DNA of 64,000 bases from positions 1 through 64,000 of the forward strand of contig CAKPRA010000008.1 in the NCBI GenBank assembly GCA_934180065.1. The letters are read 5' to 3'. The first letter of the stretch is position 1. Each line of letters starts with the position of its first letter. The notes beneath the pieces are model-generated. The model had not been told where the DNA came from. It saw nothing but the letters and a program-made list of their open reading frames with translations, and made no database searches. The translations under genes were made by a program, and so were the position numbers. Source of the stretch: an uncultured Clostridia bacterium (GTDB lineage: Bacteria > Bacillota > Clostridia > TANB77 > CAG-508). Of the stretch, positions 9,051 to 16,615 are shown one piece after another.

Positions 9051-9110
9051 TGCATTCAAATTGCATTCAAAAATAAAAAAAATGCATTCAAAAATTATTT
9101 TTTGAATGCA
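9051..9110. repeat. Integrase arm-type repeats and hairpin at the left end
   Basis: TGCATTCAAA occurs at 9051, 9062 and 9083, and inverted at 9101-9110. The pair plus A-rich tail recurs next to attR at 41265-41298. Repeated short sites beside both att cores are what tyrosine integrases use as arm sites. The third copy and its inverse form a hairpin over the int stop codon that could also end int transcription. Confidence 0.65.
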
Positions 9111-10534
9111 ATTATCTTTCCAGAATAATTATCATTATTAGAAGCGGAAGAGTTAGGGTTTAATAACATATTATCATCAGCTCTTTTAACCTTAGCTTTT
9201 TGAATTTCTTTCTCAACGAAAGAATCTAAAATATGTGCATATGTTTCCTGAAGTACTTCGACACTGGTTCCAACAAGAGCAGAGATTGCATAAATATTCA
9301 TACCATTTTCGATTAGACGCGTAACACAAGTATGTTTAGTCATATGAGTATTACAACCATCTTTTAAATCCAATTTAATTCCAGCTTGGCGACAAATTCT
9401 TTTAAAAATACAATTAAAAGATGAATGCGAAATATAACCGCCGTCTTTTCTACAAAACAATAAATGCTCTGTATTATTAATATTGTTTTTAGATACTTCA
9501 AGTTGTTCGTTTAAGAAGTTTTCAAAATCATTCTCATCAAAAAGAATATCAAAAGGTATGAATCTAATATCCTTTTTTCCATATTTTCTTGCCTTTTTAC
9601 CAGTTTTTGTATGTTTACCAACAATAATCTTATTTTCCTTGTTTTTAGTTAATGTTTTAGATACAATTACTTTCTTTCCAATAGTGTCAATATCTGTATC
9701 TCTATTTAAAGCACAGATTTCTCCAATTCTCATAGATGTAGCCAAAGCAAACTTTATTATATTTTTTACGGTCAGCGAATCAATTGCAGATTTGCTATTG
9801 CATACCAAAGTCGACTGATGCATATTAATGTAGTCTAATAATTGTTGCTCCTCGTCACTAGAAAAAGCTATAACATCTTTTTTATCCTTTAGGCTTATAA
9901 AAGTATTCCTCTTAATTTCATCAAATAATTCTTCAATCTCACAGCTTTTACAGGCACTTTTTAGTATATCATAGACCTTTTCAATTTGACTTTGGCTTGC
10001 TTCAATATCAACAAAATAGGTAAAAACAGATTTTATATCATCTTCTGTAAGTACACGCATCTTTTTAAATGCAATAGGATGTTTTTCGATTGCTGTAATA
10101 GTTGCAATATTTCTTATATAAGAGTTTTCTTCTGTAATATTAGAATTAAGTTTATTTTCCTCAATGTATCGCATTGTTTTAGAAAGAGTATAATCACCGT
10201 GTTTTATTTTATCCTTTTTTTGCAATTCTTCCGTTTTTTCTTCTTTTTTCAATTTAGCTTCTTTTTTATTTTTAGCACTACCAGTAGATTTTCGCTCTCC
10301 ATTTAATGTTATTTGTGTTGCAGAAGTTTTGTAGCAATAAAACCTATCACAATATTTTAGACAATCTGTACATTGCTTACATTTGTCGCATTTTATATAT
10401 CCAGTTCTATTATCACATTTGCTTCTATCTAAACAAGCTTTACAAGTAGAGCACTCTTCTGCTAAAAAAGAATCCCTTTTATTTCTTTTTATTGTTTCAT
10501 AAATTGTTCCTTCGCCATTTGCACGTCGTTTCAT
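9095..10534 (-). CDS. int: Tyrosine-type phage integrase with Cys-rich N-terminus
   Basis: A 479-residue recombinase that would join attP to the tRNA-Thr attB. The ATG at 10534 is chosen because GGAGGTA lies six bases upstream; a longer in-frame reading begins in non-coding DNA. Residues 28-67 hold ten cysteines in CxxC-like pairs, a probable zinc-binding insert, before the SAM-like core-binding domain. The catalytic domain has Arg269 (SMRIGE), His397 (HMTKHT), His401 and Tyr432 (ETYAH). Two normally conserved positions differ: the second Arg (HxxR) is Lys400 and the usual His/Trp of the LGH/LGW position is Thr423 (LVGTS). These may be tolerated substitutions. An inverted repeat at 10573-10632 lies in its leader. 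Confidence 0.9.
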   Translation of the reverse strand: MKRRANGEGTIYETIKRNKRDSFLAEECSTCKACLDRSKCDNRTGYIKCDKCKQCTDCLKYCDRFYCYKTSATQITLNGERKSTGSAKNKKEAKLKKEEKTEELQKKDKIKHGDYTLSKTMRYIEENKLNSNITEENSYIRNIATITAIEKHPIAFKKMRVLTEDDIKSVFTYFVDIEASQSQIEKVYDILKSACKSCEIEELFDEIKRNTFISLKDKKDVIAFSSDEEQQLLDYINMHQSTLVCNSKSAIDSLTVKNIIKFALATSMRIGEICALNRDTDIDTIGKKVIVSKTLTKNKENKIIVGKHTKTGKKARKYGKKDIRFIPFDILFDENDFENFLNEQLEVSKNNINNTEHLLFCRKDGGYISHSSFNCIFKRICRQAGIKLDLKDGCNTHMTKHTCVTRLIENGMNIYAISALVGTSVEVLQETYAHILDSFVEKEIQKAKVKRADDNMLLNPNSSASNNDNYSGKIIAFKK

Positions 10535-10645
10535 AAAAAATACCTCCATTTTCAAAAAAATATGTTTAATAAACACTTGAAAATAAAGGTATATATAGTT
10601 TATAATATATATATCAATACTTTCAAAAGTGTTGTGATTCGGATA

Positions 10646-10661
10646 TTGTGTTGAGCCGCGA
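10646..10661 (-). promoter_or_regulatory. 16-nt motif in the integrase leader
   Basis: Read on the minus strand this is TCGCGGCTCAACACAA, the same sense sequence found upstream of the excisionase-like gene at 12104-12119. It is GC-rich in a very AT-rich region. It lies between the membrane-protein gene and int on the leftward transcript. Confidence 0.6.
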
Positions 10662-10701
10662 AACTTATTCACAATGTCCTTTTTTGTTTTTATTAAGTTT
10701 T

Positions 10702-11373
10702 TTATTCAATTGGCACCATCTTAAAAGATGAATTTGCTTCTATATGTTCTCCTGATTGGAATGTATATAAATATTCTGAAACTCTATAACTTCCATTTCC
10801 CAATATTATATTAACTCTTAAAGAGCCACTAGAAGAATAAACAAAGAAATTACTTGATCCACCATATATTTTATATCTACCTGGTTCAAAGTCTTTACCA
10901 GCAGTTAAGAAACCAGCCGGATATGTTTTTTCTGTACCTTTTAAGGTTATTATATCTTTGTTTAATTTTTCAACTTGGGTTTCTAAATTAGATTTATTGG
11001 TTTCTAACTCATTTATTTTAGATTTTAGTTCAGTTTGATATTTTTCTTGAGTTGTTTCTTGATATTTATTATTCAATTCATCGTATTTACTGTTTAAAGA
11101 ATTATATTTATCTGATAATGTTTTTTTGGCGGATGCTAAATTTGCGTATTTAGTATTCAATTCTTTATAATTTGCTTGAGAATTGTCATAATCTTCAGAT
11201 AATTTATTGTAAGAAGAATGTTTTGATATATATAAAGATATAATTATTATATTTAAAATAATTGATATAGTAATTATTCCTAGAATTACTTGTACAAAAC
11301 GGTATTTTTTTATAACTTCAAATATATTTAAATTTTTAATAGCAAGTAATTTGTTATTTTTGTTTAATTCCAT
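10702..11373 (-). CDS. Coiled-coil membrane protein of the lysogeny module
   Basis: The 223-residue protein starts at ATG 11373 behind GGAGG. One membrane segment (about residues 25-48, VILGIITISIILNIIIISLY) follows a short basic cytoplasmic part. A long coiled coil rich in YxxLNxKY-like heptads runs from about 55 to 150. The last 70 residues form a small beta domain beginning PAGFLTAGKDFEPGRYKI, of a type found at the end of other phage and Firmicute surface proteins. It is expressed with the repressor, so it could be a lysogenic conversion or superinfection exclusion factor. That role is inferred from position only. Confidence 0.75.
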   Translation of the reverse strand: MELNKNNKLLAIKNLNIFEVIKKYRFVQVILGIITISIILNIIIISLYISKHSSYNKLSEDYDNSQANYKELNTKYANLASAKKTLSDKYNSLNSKYDELNNKYQETTQEKYQTELKSKINELETNKSNLETQVEKLNKDIITLKGTEKTYPAGFLTAGKDFEPGRYKIYGGSSNFFVYSSSGSLRVNIILGNGSYRVSEYLYTFQSGEHIEANSSFKMVPIE

Positions 11374-11388
11374 TTTTTCCTCCAATCA

Positions 11389-11725
11389 TTACACTGTTTT
11401 ATTAGAATGTGACATATTTTTCTTTTTATTTTTTAAGAACTCAATAAATCTATTAAGCTCTTCAATATCTTTTTCATCAAGACCGTTAGTATCTAAGTTA
11501 TTATTAGATATACTATTAAAATCAAAGAAATAGTTACCATCTTTTCCAAGAATATCACATAAGGCGGATATAGTATCTGCATCAGGTTTGTTTAAACCTT
11601 TTTCCCAATTTGCAATAGCAGTATTACTAGTTTTAAATCCGTTTCTCTGTCAGTTTTTCTGCGAGTATTTTTTGAGTCATTTTCTTTTCAAGTCTTGCAT
11701 CTTTTATTCTACTATTCAAAAACAT
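11389..11725 (-). pseudogene. Frameshifted XRE-family phage repressor
   Basis: From ATG 11725 (behind GGAGGTGG) the frame reads MFLNSRIKDARLEKKMTQ and LAEKLTEKRI, then stops. One base away, the frame continues SNTAIANWEKGLNKPDADT and ISALCDILGK to a stop at 11389. Joined, these give a typical helix-turn-helix repressor of about 110 residues; the total span is 337 bp, one base too many. The shift falls in or just before the recognition helix at about 11640-11665. It faces the rightward promoter with its operators, the standard position of a CI-like repressor. It is either a true mutation or a single-base sequencing error. Confidence 0.85.
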
Positions 11726-11745
11726 AGTTTTCCACCTCCGTTAAC

Positions 11746-11870
11746 AGAATATCACATTGAAAAAGAAATGTAAATAAAAAAATTCAGAAAAACTGAAAAA
11801 AATAGTAAAAAAGGTATTGACATTTCAGAAATAATGGAATATATTTAAAAAGACTTCAGAAAATCTGAAG
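11746..11870. promoter_or_regulatory. Lysogeny switch: divergent promoters and operators
   Basis: Rightward promoter: TTGACA 11817-11822, 17-bp spacer, TATATT 11840-11845. Leftward promoter (minus strand): TTTACA at 11775-11770, 18 bp, TATTCT at 11751-11746. Operator-like palindromes are TTCAG-N5-CTGAA at 11784-11798 and CTTCAGA-AAA-TCTGAAG at 11854-11870, with a shorter ATTTCAGAAAT at 11822-11832 inside the rightward promoter. Confidence 0.8.
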
Positions 11871-11885
11871 AGAAAGGAGGGCAAT

Positions 11886-12089
11886 ATGAGTGTTGGGGAA
11901 AAAATAAAGTTATATTTAGTTCAAAATAATATACATCAATATTGGCTATCGGAACAAGCAAAAATTGCATTACCAAAATTGAATGCATCATTAAATAGTA
12001 AAAGAAAATTAAGTGCAGATGAGTTTGAGGATATTGTGATAGCCTTAAAAGTAGATGCAAATTTGTTTTTAAGCAAAAAATATCCTTAA
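11886..12089 (+). CDS. Cro-like helix-turn-helix protein
   Basis: A 67-residue protein and the first gene of the rightward early operon, with ATG behind AAAGGAGG. The helix-turn-helix lies around LSEQAKIALPKLNASLNSKR, and the C-terminal LSADEFEDIVIALKV is typical of small XRE proteins next to phage repressors. It probably competes with the repressor for the TTCAGA operators. Confidence 0.8.
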   Translation: MSVGEKIKLYLVQNNIHQYWLSEQAKIALPKLNASLNSKRKLSADEFEDIVIALKVDANLFLSKKYP

Positions 12090-12103
12090 AATAAAATCGA
12101 AAA

Positions 12104-12119
12104 TCGCGGCTCAACACAA
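12104..12119 (+). promoter_or_regulatory. 16-nt motif in the excisionase-like leader
   Basis: TCGCGGCTCAACACAA ends a few bases before the GAGGAGGG ribosome site of the next gene. The identical sense sequence occurs in the integrase leader (10661-10646, minus strand). Confidence 0.6.
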
Positions 12120-12135
12120 ATAGAGGAGGGATACT

Positions 12136-12438
12136 ATGAATATAAAAAAAACAGCAACACTTAAATGGGAAGATGCACCAGATACGATCACACCAGAAAT
12201 TTATGCACAAATAAGAGGTATAAGTGTACAGAGTGCAAGAGATGAATTTAATACAAAGGAATTTCCAATTTTAACGAGTGGAGGATCTAAACTAATTGCA
12301 GATAAAACAGCTATATACATGTATGAATTAGGTTTAAATCCTAAAAGCAATACAAAGCAATGTGTAGAATACTTAATATTATTAGAGCTAAAAAAATTTA
12401 ACGAGAAATTTAATAATATTAAGTCGGAAAGTATTTAA
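12136..12438 (+). CDS. Small excisionase/MerR-like DNA-binding protein
   Basis: A 100-residue protein beginning at ATG 12136 after GAGGAGGG. The segment TPEIYAQIRGISVQSARDEF resembles the helix-turn-helix of excisionase-type (HTH_17) proteins, followed by a short wing (FPILTSGGSKLIADKTAIY). The position just after the Cro-like gene and the leader motif shared with int support a role in excision or early control. The C-terminal half is lysine-rich and unremarkable. Alternative: a general early regulator. Confidence 0.55.
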   Translation: MNIKKTATLKWEDAPDTITPEIYAQIRGISVQSARDEFNTKEFPILTSGGSKLIADKTAIYMYELGLNPKSNTKQCVEYLILLELKKFNEKFNNIKSESI

Positions 12439-12522
12439 TTTCAAAATAGATTAATTCTTAAATGTTCCAATATATGTTGGCACTAAAGAAATTAAAAAAT
12501 ACAAAAGTAAAGAAGGGAAAAA

Positions 12523-12648
12523 ATGAGAATTAAAACATTTATAAAAACTATAGCGATAAATCATAGATTTTCAAAAATGAAAAATACATCATTGAAAATG
12601 CAACAGAATTTAAAAATGTTAAAAAGACAAAATAATAGAACTAGTTGA
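12523..12648 (+). CDS. Small basic 41-residue peptide
   Basis: ATG 12523 follows AGAAGGGA. The peptide is very basic (MRIKTFIKTIAINHRFSKMK onward) and ends at TGA 12646-12648. I know no family. It could be a nucleic-acid-binding peptide or chance; the good ribosome site and operon position favour a real gene. Confidence 0.4.
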   Translation: MRIKTFIKTIAINHRFSKMKNTSLKMQQNLKMLKRQNNRTS

Positions 12649-12697
12649 CCGGAAAAATCTGCCTAGTTCTAAAGAATACAAATAAAGATAAATAAGC

Positions 12698-12733
12698 ATT
12701 CTCAGTAACTATATTAGCATAGTTACTGAGAAT
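12698..12733. repeat. Perfect 15-bp inverted repeat before the replication gene
   Basis: ATTCTCAGTAACTAT and its exact complement are separated by 6 bp, and the right arm ends 18 bp before the ATG at 12752. No T-run follows, so it is not an ordinary terminator. It may be an operator or an RNA hairpin near the ribosome site. Coordinates may be off by one base. Confidence 0.7.
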
Positions 12734-12751
12734 ATGCAAGAGGAGAAACGT

Positions 12752-13306
12752 ATGAATATTAGTAAACAACTTGAAAAATTTTATTTAACTTTAGACATTA
12801 ATACAATTTCTACAAATGCAATTGCTCTATATACAATTTTAGTGCAACTTGCAAAGTTAGCAAATAATTTTAATGAATTTAAAGTTACAAATACAATTTT
12901 GAAAAGCAAAACAAGACTAAATACTTCAGCATTGCAAAGAGCAAGAAATGAATTAATAACAAATAATTTTATTACATACAAAAAAGGAACAAATCAAATT
13001 GATGCTTCTAAATACGGAATAATAGATTTAACTGATAATAGCGAACAAACACAAGAAAATATAGAAAATCAAAACACCGAACAAACAACAGAAAATCTTA
13101 ATATTGTTGAAGTTGAACAAGCGAACGCACAACCAAACGAACAACCGAACGCACAAGCGAACATAACTCCTATATATATTAATAATATTATCACTACACT
13201 AAACTTATTATTTAATTATATTAATAAAGGGGATGCACAAAAATTTTCAAAAGAGGATTTACAGGAAATAGGTGTAACACAAAAAGAAAAGAAACGGAAT
13301 AATTAA
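12752..13306 (+). CDS. DnaD-like phage replication initiator, N-terminal part
   Basis: From ATG 12752 (behind GAGGAG) the 184-residue product begins with a winged-helix domain (residues about 5-90: LSTNAIALYTILVQLAK-like helices and LNTSALQRARNELI), as in phage replisome organisers. A low-complexity linker of NEQPNAQ-type repeats (about 130-145) follows, then TPIYINNIITTLNLLFNYI. It stops in an A-rich tract. The next frame carries on with what looks like the rest of the protein (13320-13571), so the gene is probably split by a one-base shift. It would load the host helicase at the phage origin. Confidence 0.6.
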   Translation: MNISKQLEKFYLTLDINTISTNAIALYTILVQLAKLANNFNEFKVTNTILKSKTRLNTSALQRARNELITNNFITYKKGTNQIDASKYGIIDLTDNSEQTQENIENQNTEQTTENLNIVEVEQANAQPNEQPNAQANITPIYINNIITTLNLLFNYINKGDAQKFSKEDLQEIGVTQKEKKRNN

Positions 13307-13319
13307 TTATTTAAAGCGT

Positions 13320-13571
13320 TTGGATGTTTATGTTCAAGACACAAAAATTTTGCAATATATGAACCAGGAGCAAATCCTAAATCTAAAAATAAAATACTGG
13401 GTAATAAAAGAGCTGTATTTAAGTCCACATACACGATTATTAAACAAATTGACAAAAGAGAAATTTGATTTTAGATTTTTAAAGGCTAGAAAATATAAAG
13501 AGCTAACAAATTTGGAAGAGTTTACGGCATATTTTATAAAGTGTTTGCAAAATGAATTAGAAGCGGCATGA
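13320..13571 (+). CDS. C-terminal part of the split replication initiator, or separate small gene
   Basis: The frame is open from 13278, within the A-rich tract that ends the previous gene, and reads NGIINYLKRLDVYVQDTKI and on to 13571. The only start would be TTG 13320 without a clear ribosome site. Absence of a ribosome site and continuity across the tract favour a frameshifted extension of the DnaD-like protein. No catalytic motif is visible. Confidence 0.5.
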   Translation: MDVYVQDTKILQYMNQEQILNLKIKYWVIKELYLSPHTRLLNKLTKEKFDFRFLKARKYKELTNLEEFTAYFIKCLQNELEAA

Positions 13572-13583
13572 AAGTGAGGAAAT

Positions 13584-13892
13584 ATGGCAACAGACAAACG
13601 AATTATAAACAGATTTTATGAATTATATAGCAGGAACAGAATTGAGGTAAAAATACAATATGCAGATCAATCAGATAATCAAATTTCTAGTAGATTATCG
13701 AATGTGACAAAAAAGGTTTTGTATAAATACTACAATTGCGATTATTGTAATGCAAGAATAGTAATAAACGGAAGAAGAGATGGCATTGTAATTTTACCAC
13801 GTACATTGACAAAAAGAACACCACTTAAATTAGCATTATGCAATAAGTGTATAGGTTTTGTAGTAAAAGAATTTGAGGAGGAATACAAATGA
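13584..13892 (+). CDS. Phage protein with zinc-ribbon cysteines
   Basis: A 102-residue protein of unknown function. CDYC (about residue 52) and CNKC (about 88) form a two-pair zinc-ribbon. Its stop overlaps the rusA start by 4 bp, showing translational coupling. GTGAGGAA precedes the ATG. It may bind DNA or RNA during replication. Confidence 0.65.
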   Translation: MATDKRIINRFYELYSRNRIEVKIQYADQSDNQISSRLSNVTKKVLYKYYNCDYCNARIVINGRRDGIVILPRTLTKRTPLKLALCNKCIGFVVKEFEEEYK

Positions 13893-14302
13893 AAAGTTAC
13901 ACATTTGAAGTAACAGGAGAGATTGTTGGTAAAGCCAGACCACGAATGAATACATACACTGGAAAAGCATATACACCGACAAAGACAAAAAATTATGAAT
14001 ATTTAGTAAAACAAAGCTTTTTACTAAAATATCCAAATGCAGAGGTACTTGAAGGAAGAGCAAGTGTTAGTATTTTAGCTTTATTTCAAGTTCCAAAAAG
14101 TACAAGCAAAAAGAATTCTGAAAAGATGCTTAACAAACAAATAAGTCCAACCAAAAAGCCAGATATAGATAATATAGCAAAAATAGTATTAGATGCACTT
14201 AATAAATTAGCATACAAAGATGATACACAAGTTGTAGATTTAAACATTGCAAAAGCATATGCAGATAGAGAGCGTTTAATAATTAAAATCGAGGAATTTT
14301 AA
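13889..14302 (+). CDS. rusA: RusA-family Holliday junction resolvase
   Basis: The 137-residue protein has the RusA signature: GKARPRMN near the N-terminus, KPDIDNIAKIVLDAL with the metal-binding aspartates, and YKDDTQVVDL. RusA dimers cut four-way junctions symmetrically and help resolve phage DNA before packaging. Its start overlaps the zinc-ribbon gene. Length and motifs agree with the family. Confidence 0.92.
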   Translation: MKSYTFEVTGEIVGKARPRMNTYTGKAYTPTKTKNYEYLVKQSFLLKYPNAEVLEGRASVSILALFQVPKSTSKKNSEKMLNKQISPTKKPDIDNIAKIVLDALNKLAYKDDTQVVDLNIAKAYADRERLIIKIEEF

Positions 14303-14329
14303 GAAAAATTCAGAAGCGGAGGAAAAGAA

Positions 14330-14683
14330 ATGAAGAATCTAAAGAAAATGGTTATAAATATAATTGCTATATTACTAATAGCAATATATGCAATAAAAGG
14401 ATTTGCATATAAGATAAGGGGATACAAAAGACTTGATAATATAAAAATTCCCAAAACACTAACAAGACCACGAGAACAACAACTAAATTATTGGAGGGGA
14501 TTTTATAGATATTTTAAATTTTTACCAGATGTTTTAATAAATCAACATAACTATTTAATAAGAGGTTGGGATATTTACATAGTAGCATATGAATTAAATT
14601 TAGATTATATAAAGGTTAAAAAGGTAAAAAGAAAATTAAAAATAAACAATAACAAAGAAAAGAGGGAAGCAATATGCCAATAG
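14330..14683 (+). CDS. Membrane-anchored small phage protein
   Basis: A 117-residue protein with one N-terminal membrane segment (about 8-27, VINIIAILLIAIYAIKGFAY) and a basic C-terminus. The stretch LIRGWDIYIVAYELNLDYI faintly resembles the GYxxYLVAKELG motif of ParB-like phage proteins, but the match is weak. AGCGGAGG-type ribosome site upstream. Function unknown. Confidence 0.6.
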   Translation: MKNLKKMVINIIAILLIAIYAIKGFAYKIRGYKRLDNIKIPKTLTRPREQQLNYWRGFYRYFKFLPDVLINQHNYLIRGWDIYIVAYELNLDYIKVKKVKRKLKINNNKEKREAICQ

Positions 14684-14790
14684 AGTTTATAGTGGGTTTT
14701 ATATTGGGAACAGCAACAGGTTTAATACTAACGTGTTTAGTTGTGGTTAGTTCAAGAGAAAAAGATAAAAATGATTTTAACAGGAAATGA
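14674..14790 (+). CDS. 38-residue membrane peptide (DUF3789-like)
   Basis: Starting at ATG 14674 behind AGAGGGAAG and overlapping the previous gene by 10 bp, this short peptide is a single membrane helix (FIVGFILGTATGLILTCLVV) followed by a charged tail. The shape matches the DUF3789 group of tiny proteins common in Clostridial phages. Confidence 0.55.
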   Translation: MPIEFIVGFILGTATGLILTCLVVVSSREKDKNDFNRK

Positions 14791-14814
14791 AAAATATTTT
14801 GAGGGGGGCTTTTA

Positions 14815-15147
14815 GTGAAAGAAAATAAGGTTTATTGTGCAGAAGGCGACCCAGATTATGGGTGCATATTTATTGCAGCTAAAACAAGTAAGGAAGCTAA
14901 AAACATTGCAATGAGTAGTTGGGTAACTGAACATTTGGACAATCCGTACATAGAGTTAAGAGTAACAAGATGTTGGAACATAAAAGAAACAAATTATAGT
15001 GGAATATTAGATATTTACCAAATAAATGAATTAGGATTAATTTGGTGGTCGTGCCCAAAATGTGACAATGAAAAATTTGAGATATTAGATACACAAACAT
15101 ATAAATGTAAAAAATGTGGGAAGATAAACTCAATACCATATGTTTAG
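14815..15147 (+). CDS. Hypothetical phage protein with C-terminal zinc ribbon
   Basis: A 110-residue protein starting at GTG 14815 after GAGGGGGG. The first 75 residues have the look of a small alpha/beta domain; the end carries CPKC and CKKC, a rubredoxin-like zinc knuckle. Function unknown. The gene belongs to the run of short early genes. Confidence 0.65.
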   Translation: MKENKVYCAEGDPDYGCIFIAAKTSKEAKNIAMSSWVTEHLDNPYIELRVTRCWNIKETNYSGILDIYQINELGLIWWSCPKCDNEKFEILDTQTYKCKKCGKINSIPYV

Positions 15148-15158
15148 GAGGTGTTTTA

Positions 15159-15395
15159 GTGAACAAAAATAATGTAGAAGATATAAAAATAATAAATAGT
15201 GAATATAGATTATGTATAGTAAAGAAAAAAAGAGCATTATTTCATAAATGGGTACATACAAAAAACTTATTGGGACAAGAATTCGAAGTAGGAATAGTAG
15301 AATATGAAAATGGACAAGTAGAGGAAGTAACTCCAAACAATATAAAATTTTGTGATGATAAATTAAAAGAATATTGTTTTATAAAGGAGGACTAA
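15159..15395 (+). CDS. Hypothetical 78-residue phage protein
   Basis: GTG 15159 follows AGGAGGTGTTTTA. A longer in-frame start exists but would overlap the preceding gene and lacks a ribosome site. The protein is likely beta-rich, with no recognisable motif (FEVGIVEYENGQVEEVTPNN). Function unknown. Confidence 0.6.
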   Translation: MNKNNVEDIKIINSEYRLCIVKKKRALFHKWVHTKNLLGQEFEVGIVEYENGQVEEVTPNNIKFCDDKLKEYCFIKED

Positions 15396-15398
15396 TCA

Positions 15399-15623
15399 AT
15401 GGCTGAAACAAAAAGATATAAAGTTATATGTTGCAATTGTAATAAAGAAATATATGCAACAAAATCAATATTTCATGAAATGGGAATGTTTGATTTAGGA
15501 CGAGGAAGGTGTTTGCATTGCAATACAAGTTTACAATTAATATATGAGCCGGAAACAGACACGATGAACTCAAGATTATATGATGATTTCATAAAAGAAA
15601 GACAAAGCAAAATGAAAAATTAA
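15399..15623 (+). CDS. Small zinc-ribbon phage protein
   Basis: A 74-residue protein with CCNCNK (about 11-16) and CLHC (about 38-41), the two halves of a zinc ribbon. It begins three bases after the previous stop, behind AAGGAGG. Small ribbons of this sort are frequent in Clostridial phage early operons; the target is unknown. Confidence 0.65.
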   Translation: MAETKRYKVICCNCNKEIYATKSIFHEMGMFDLGRGRCLHCNTSLQLIYEPETDTMNSRLYDDFIKERQSKMKN

Positions 15624-15645
15624 ATTTATATGGAGGTACTAAAAG

Positions 15646-15936
15646 ATGAAGTGTACAGGAAAAGAATGGGATACTTGCAGAGTTGAAAAAATGGGATGCA
15701 AAGGATGTTATTATGATGAAAAAGAATTTGTAACATTCACAAAAGATGAAGAAGCGATAAATGTATATTTTGTAAAAGATGGTATAAAAGTTGCAGATAT
15801 TTTAATGGGAGTAGCAGCAACAATAAAAATTATTATGGAAGAAACCGGAAAAGACAAAGAAACAGTATTAAAAGTAGTTAATGAAATGATTGATGAAGCC
15901 AATAAAAAGAAAAAGGGGAAAAATAATGAAAAATGA
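15646..15936 (+). CDS. Hypothetical phage protein with N-terminal Cys cluster
   Basis: A 96-residue protein. Four to five cysteines lie in the first 21 residues (CTGKEWDTC, CKGC). The rest is a helical domain ending in a lysine-rich tail. TGGAGG precedes the ATG. The 160 bp that follow hold only very short frames with ribosome-site-like sequences, probably a decayed small gene. Confidence 0.6.
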   Translation: MKCTGKEWDTCRVEKMGCKGCYYDEKEFVTFTKDEEAINVYFVKDGIKVADILMGVAATIKIIMEETGKDKETVLKVVNEMIDEANKKKKGKNNEK

Positions 15937-16098
15937 TAAAGTAGAAAATATAAAACAAGCAATTGTATATATTAATTAAAGAGGAGGTTTTAAGTAAAAA
16001 AATAGTATAAAGATAATAAAGGAAAAAATAAAAGTATTAGATTTACACATACAAAGCTACAAGAATTATTAGGATTATAAAAATTTTAGGAGGTACAT

Positions 16099-16590
16099 AT
16101 GAGAAAAGAAGAACTTGTTGATTTATTAAAAGGCTATAAAGAAAATATAGCAAAATTAAAATTGAGAAAGTTAGAAAAGAAAAAGTGCGAAAAAAGATTA
16201 AAGCAATACAAACGATTAGAAAGTAATACAACTGCTATATTAGGAATTAACTGTGATATACATAGCAAAAACAAAATTAGTAATAAAACAGAAAAAACTG
16301 TAATTGATACAATTGAATTAAATGAAAAAGAAAAAAGAGAAGCGGAACAGAGAATTAAAGAGTTAATTACAGAAATTGAAGTATTAGAAGAAAAAGTAAA
16401 ACAAACTTCAATAAGACTTTCAGCATTACAATATAAAGAAAAAGAGATATTATATGCGTATTACATTGAAAACCGAACATATGAAGATATTGGAAATAAT
16501 TTATATTTTAGTTTATTTAATCAAACAAGAGAGATAAGAGCAATAAAGACTATAGTGAAAAATGCAACAAATAAAATGCTAAAATTATAA
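16099..16590 (+). CDS. Late gene regulator, sigma-70 region 4-like (ArpU/RinA type)
   Basis: The 163-residue protein has a coiled-coil N-terminus and a C-terminal helix-turn-helix resembling sigma region 4 (LQYKEKEILYAYYIENRTYE and DIGNNLYFSL). Proteins of this design sit just before the terminase genes and switch on late transcription. AGGAGGTACAT precedes the ATG. Its likely target is the promoter immediately downstream, where ACATTGT occurs twice (16616-16622 and 16634-16640). Confidence 0.72.
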   Translation: MRKEELVDLLKGYKENIAKLKLRKLEKKKCEKRLKQYKRLESNTTAILGINCDIHSKNKISNKTEKTVIDTIELNEKEKREAEQRIKELITEIEVLEEKVKQTSIRLSALQYKEKEILYAYYIENRTYEDIGNNLYFSLFNQTREIRAIKTIVKNATNKMLKL

Positions 16591-16615
16591 AGTGTCCCAA
16601 AAATGCACCAAAATG

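Noticed and set aside
15937..16098. Tiny open frame starting at 15925 and ribosome-site-like sequence near 15980
   Set aside because: The frame has only 17 codons and the ribosome site is not followed by a start codon; likely a decayed gene.
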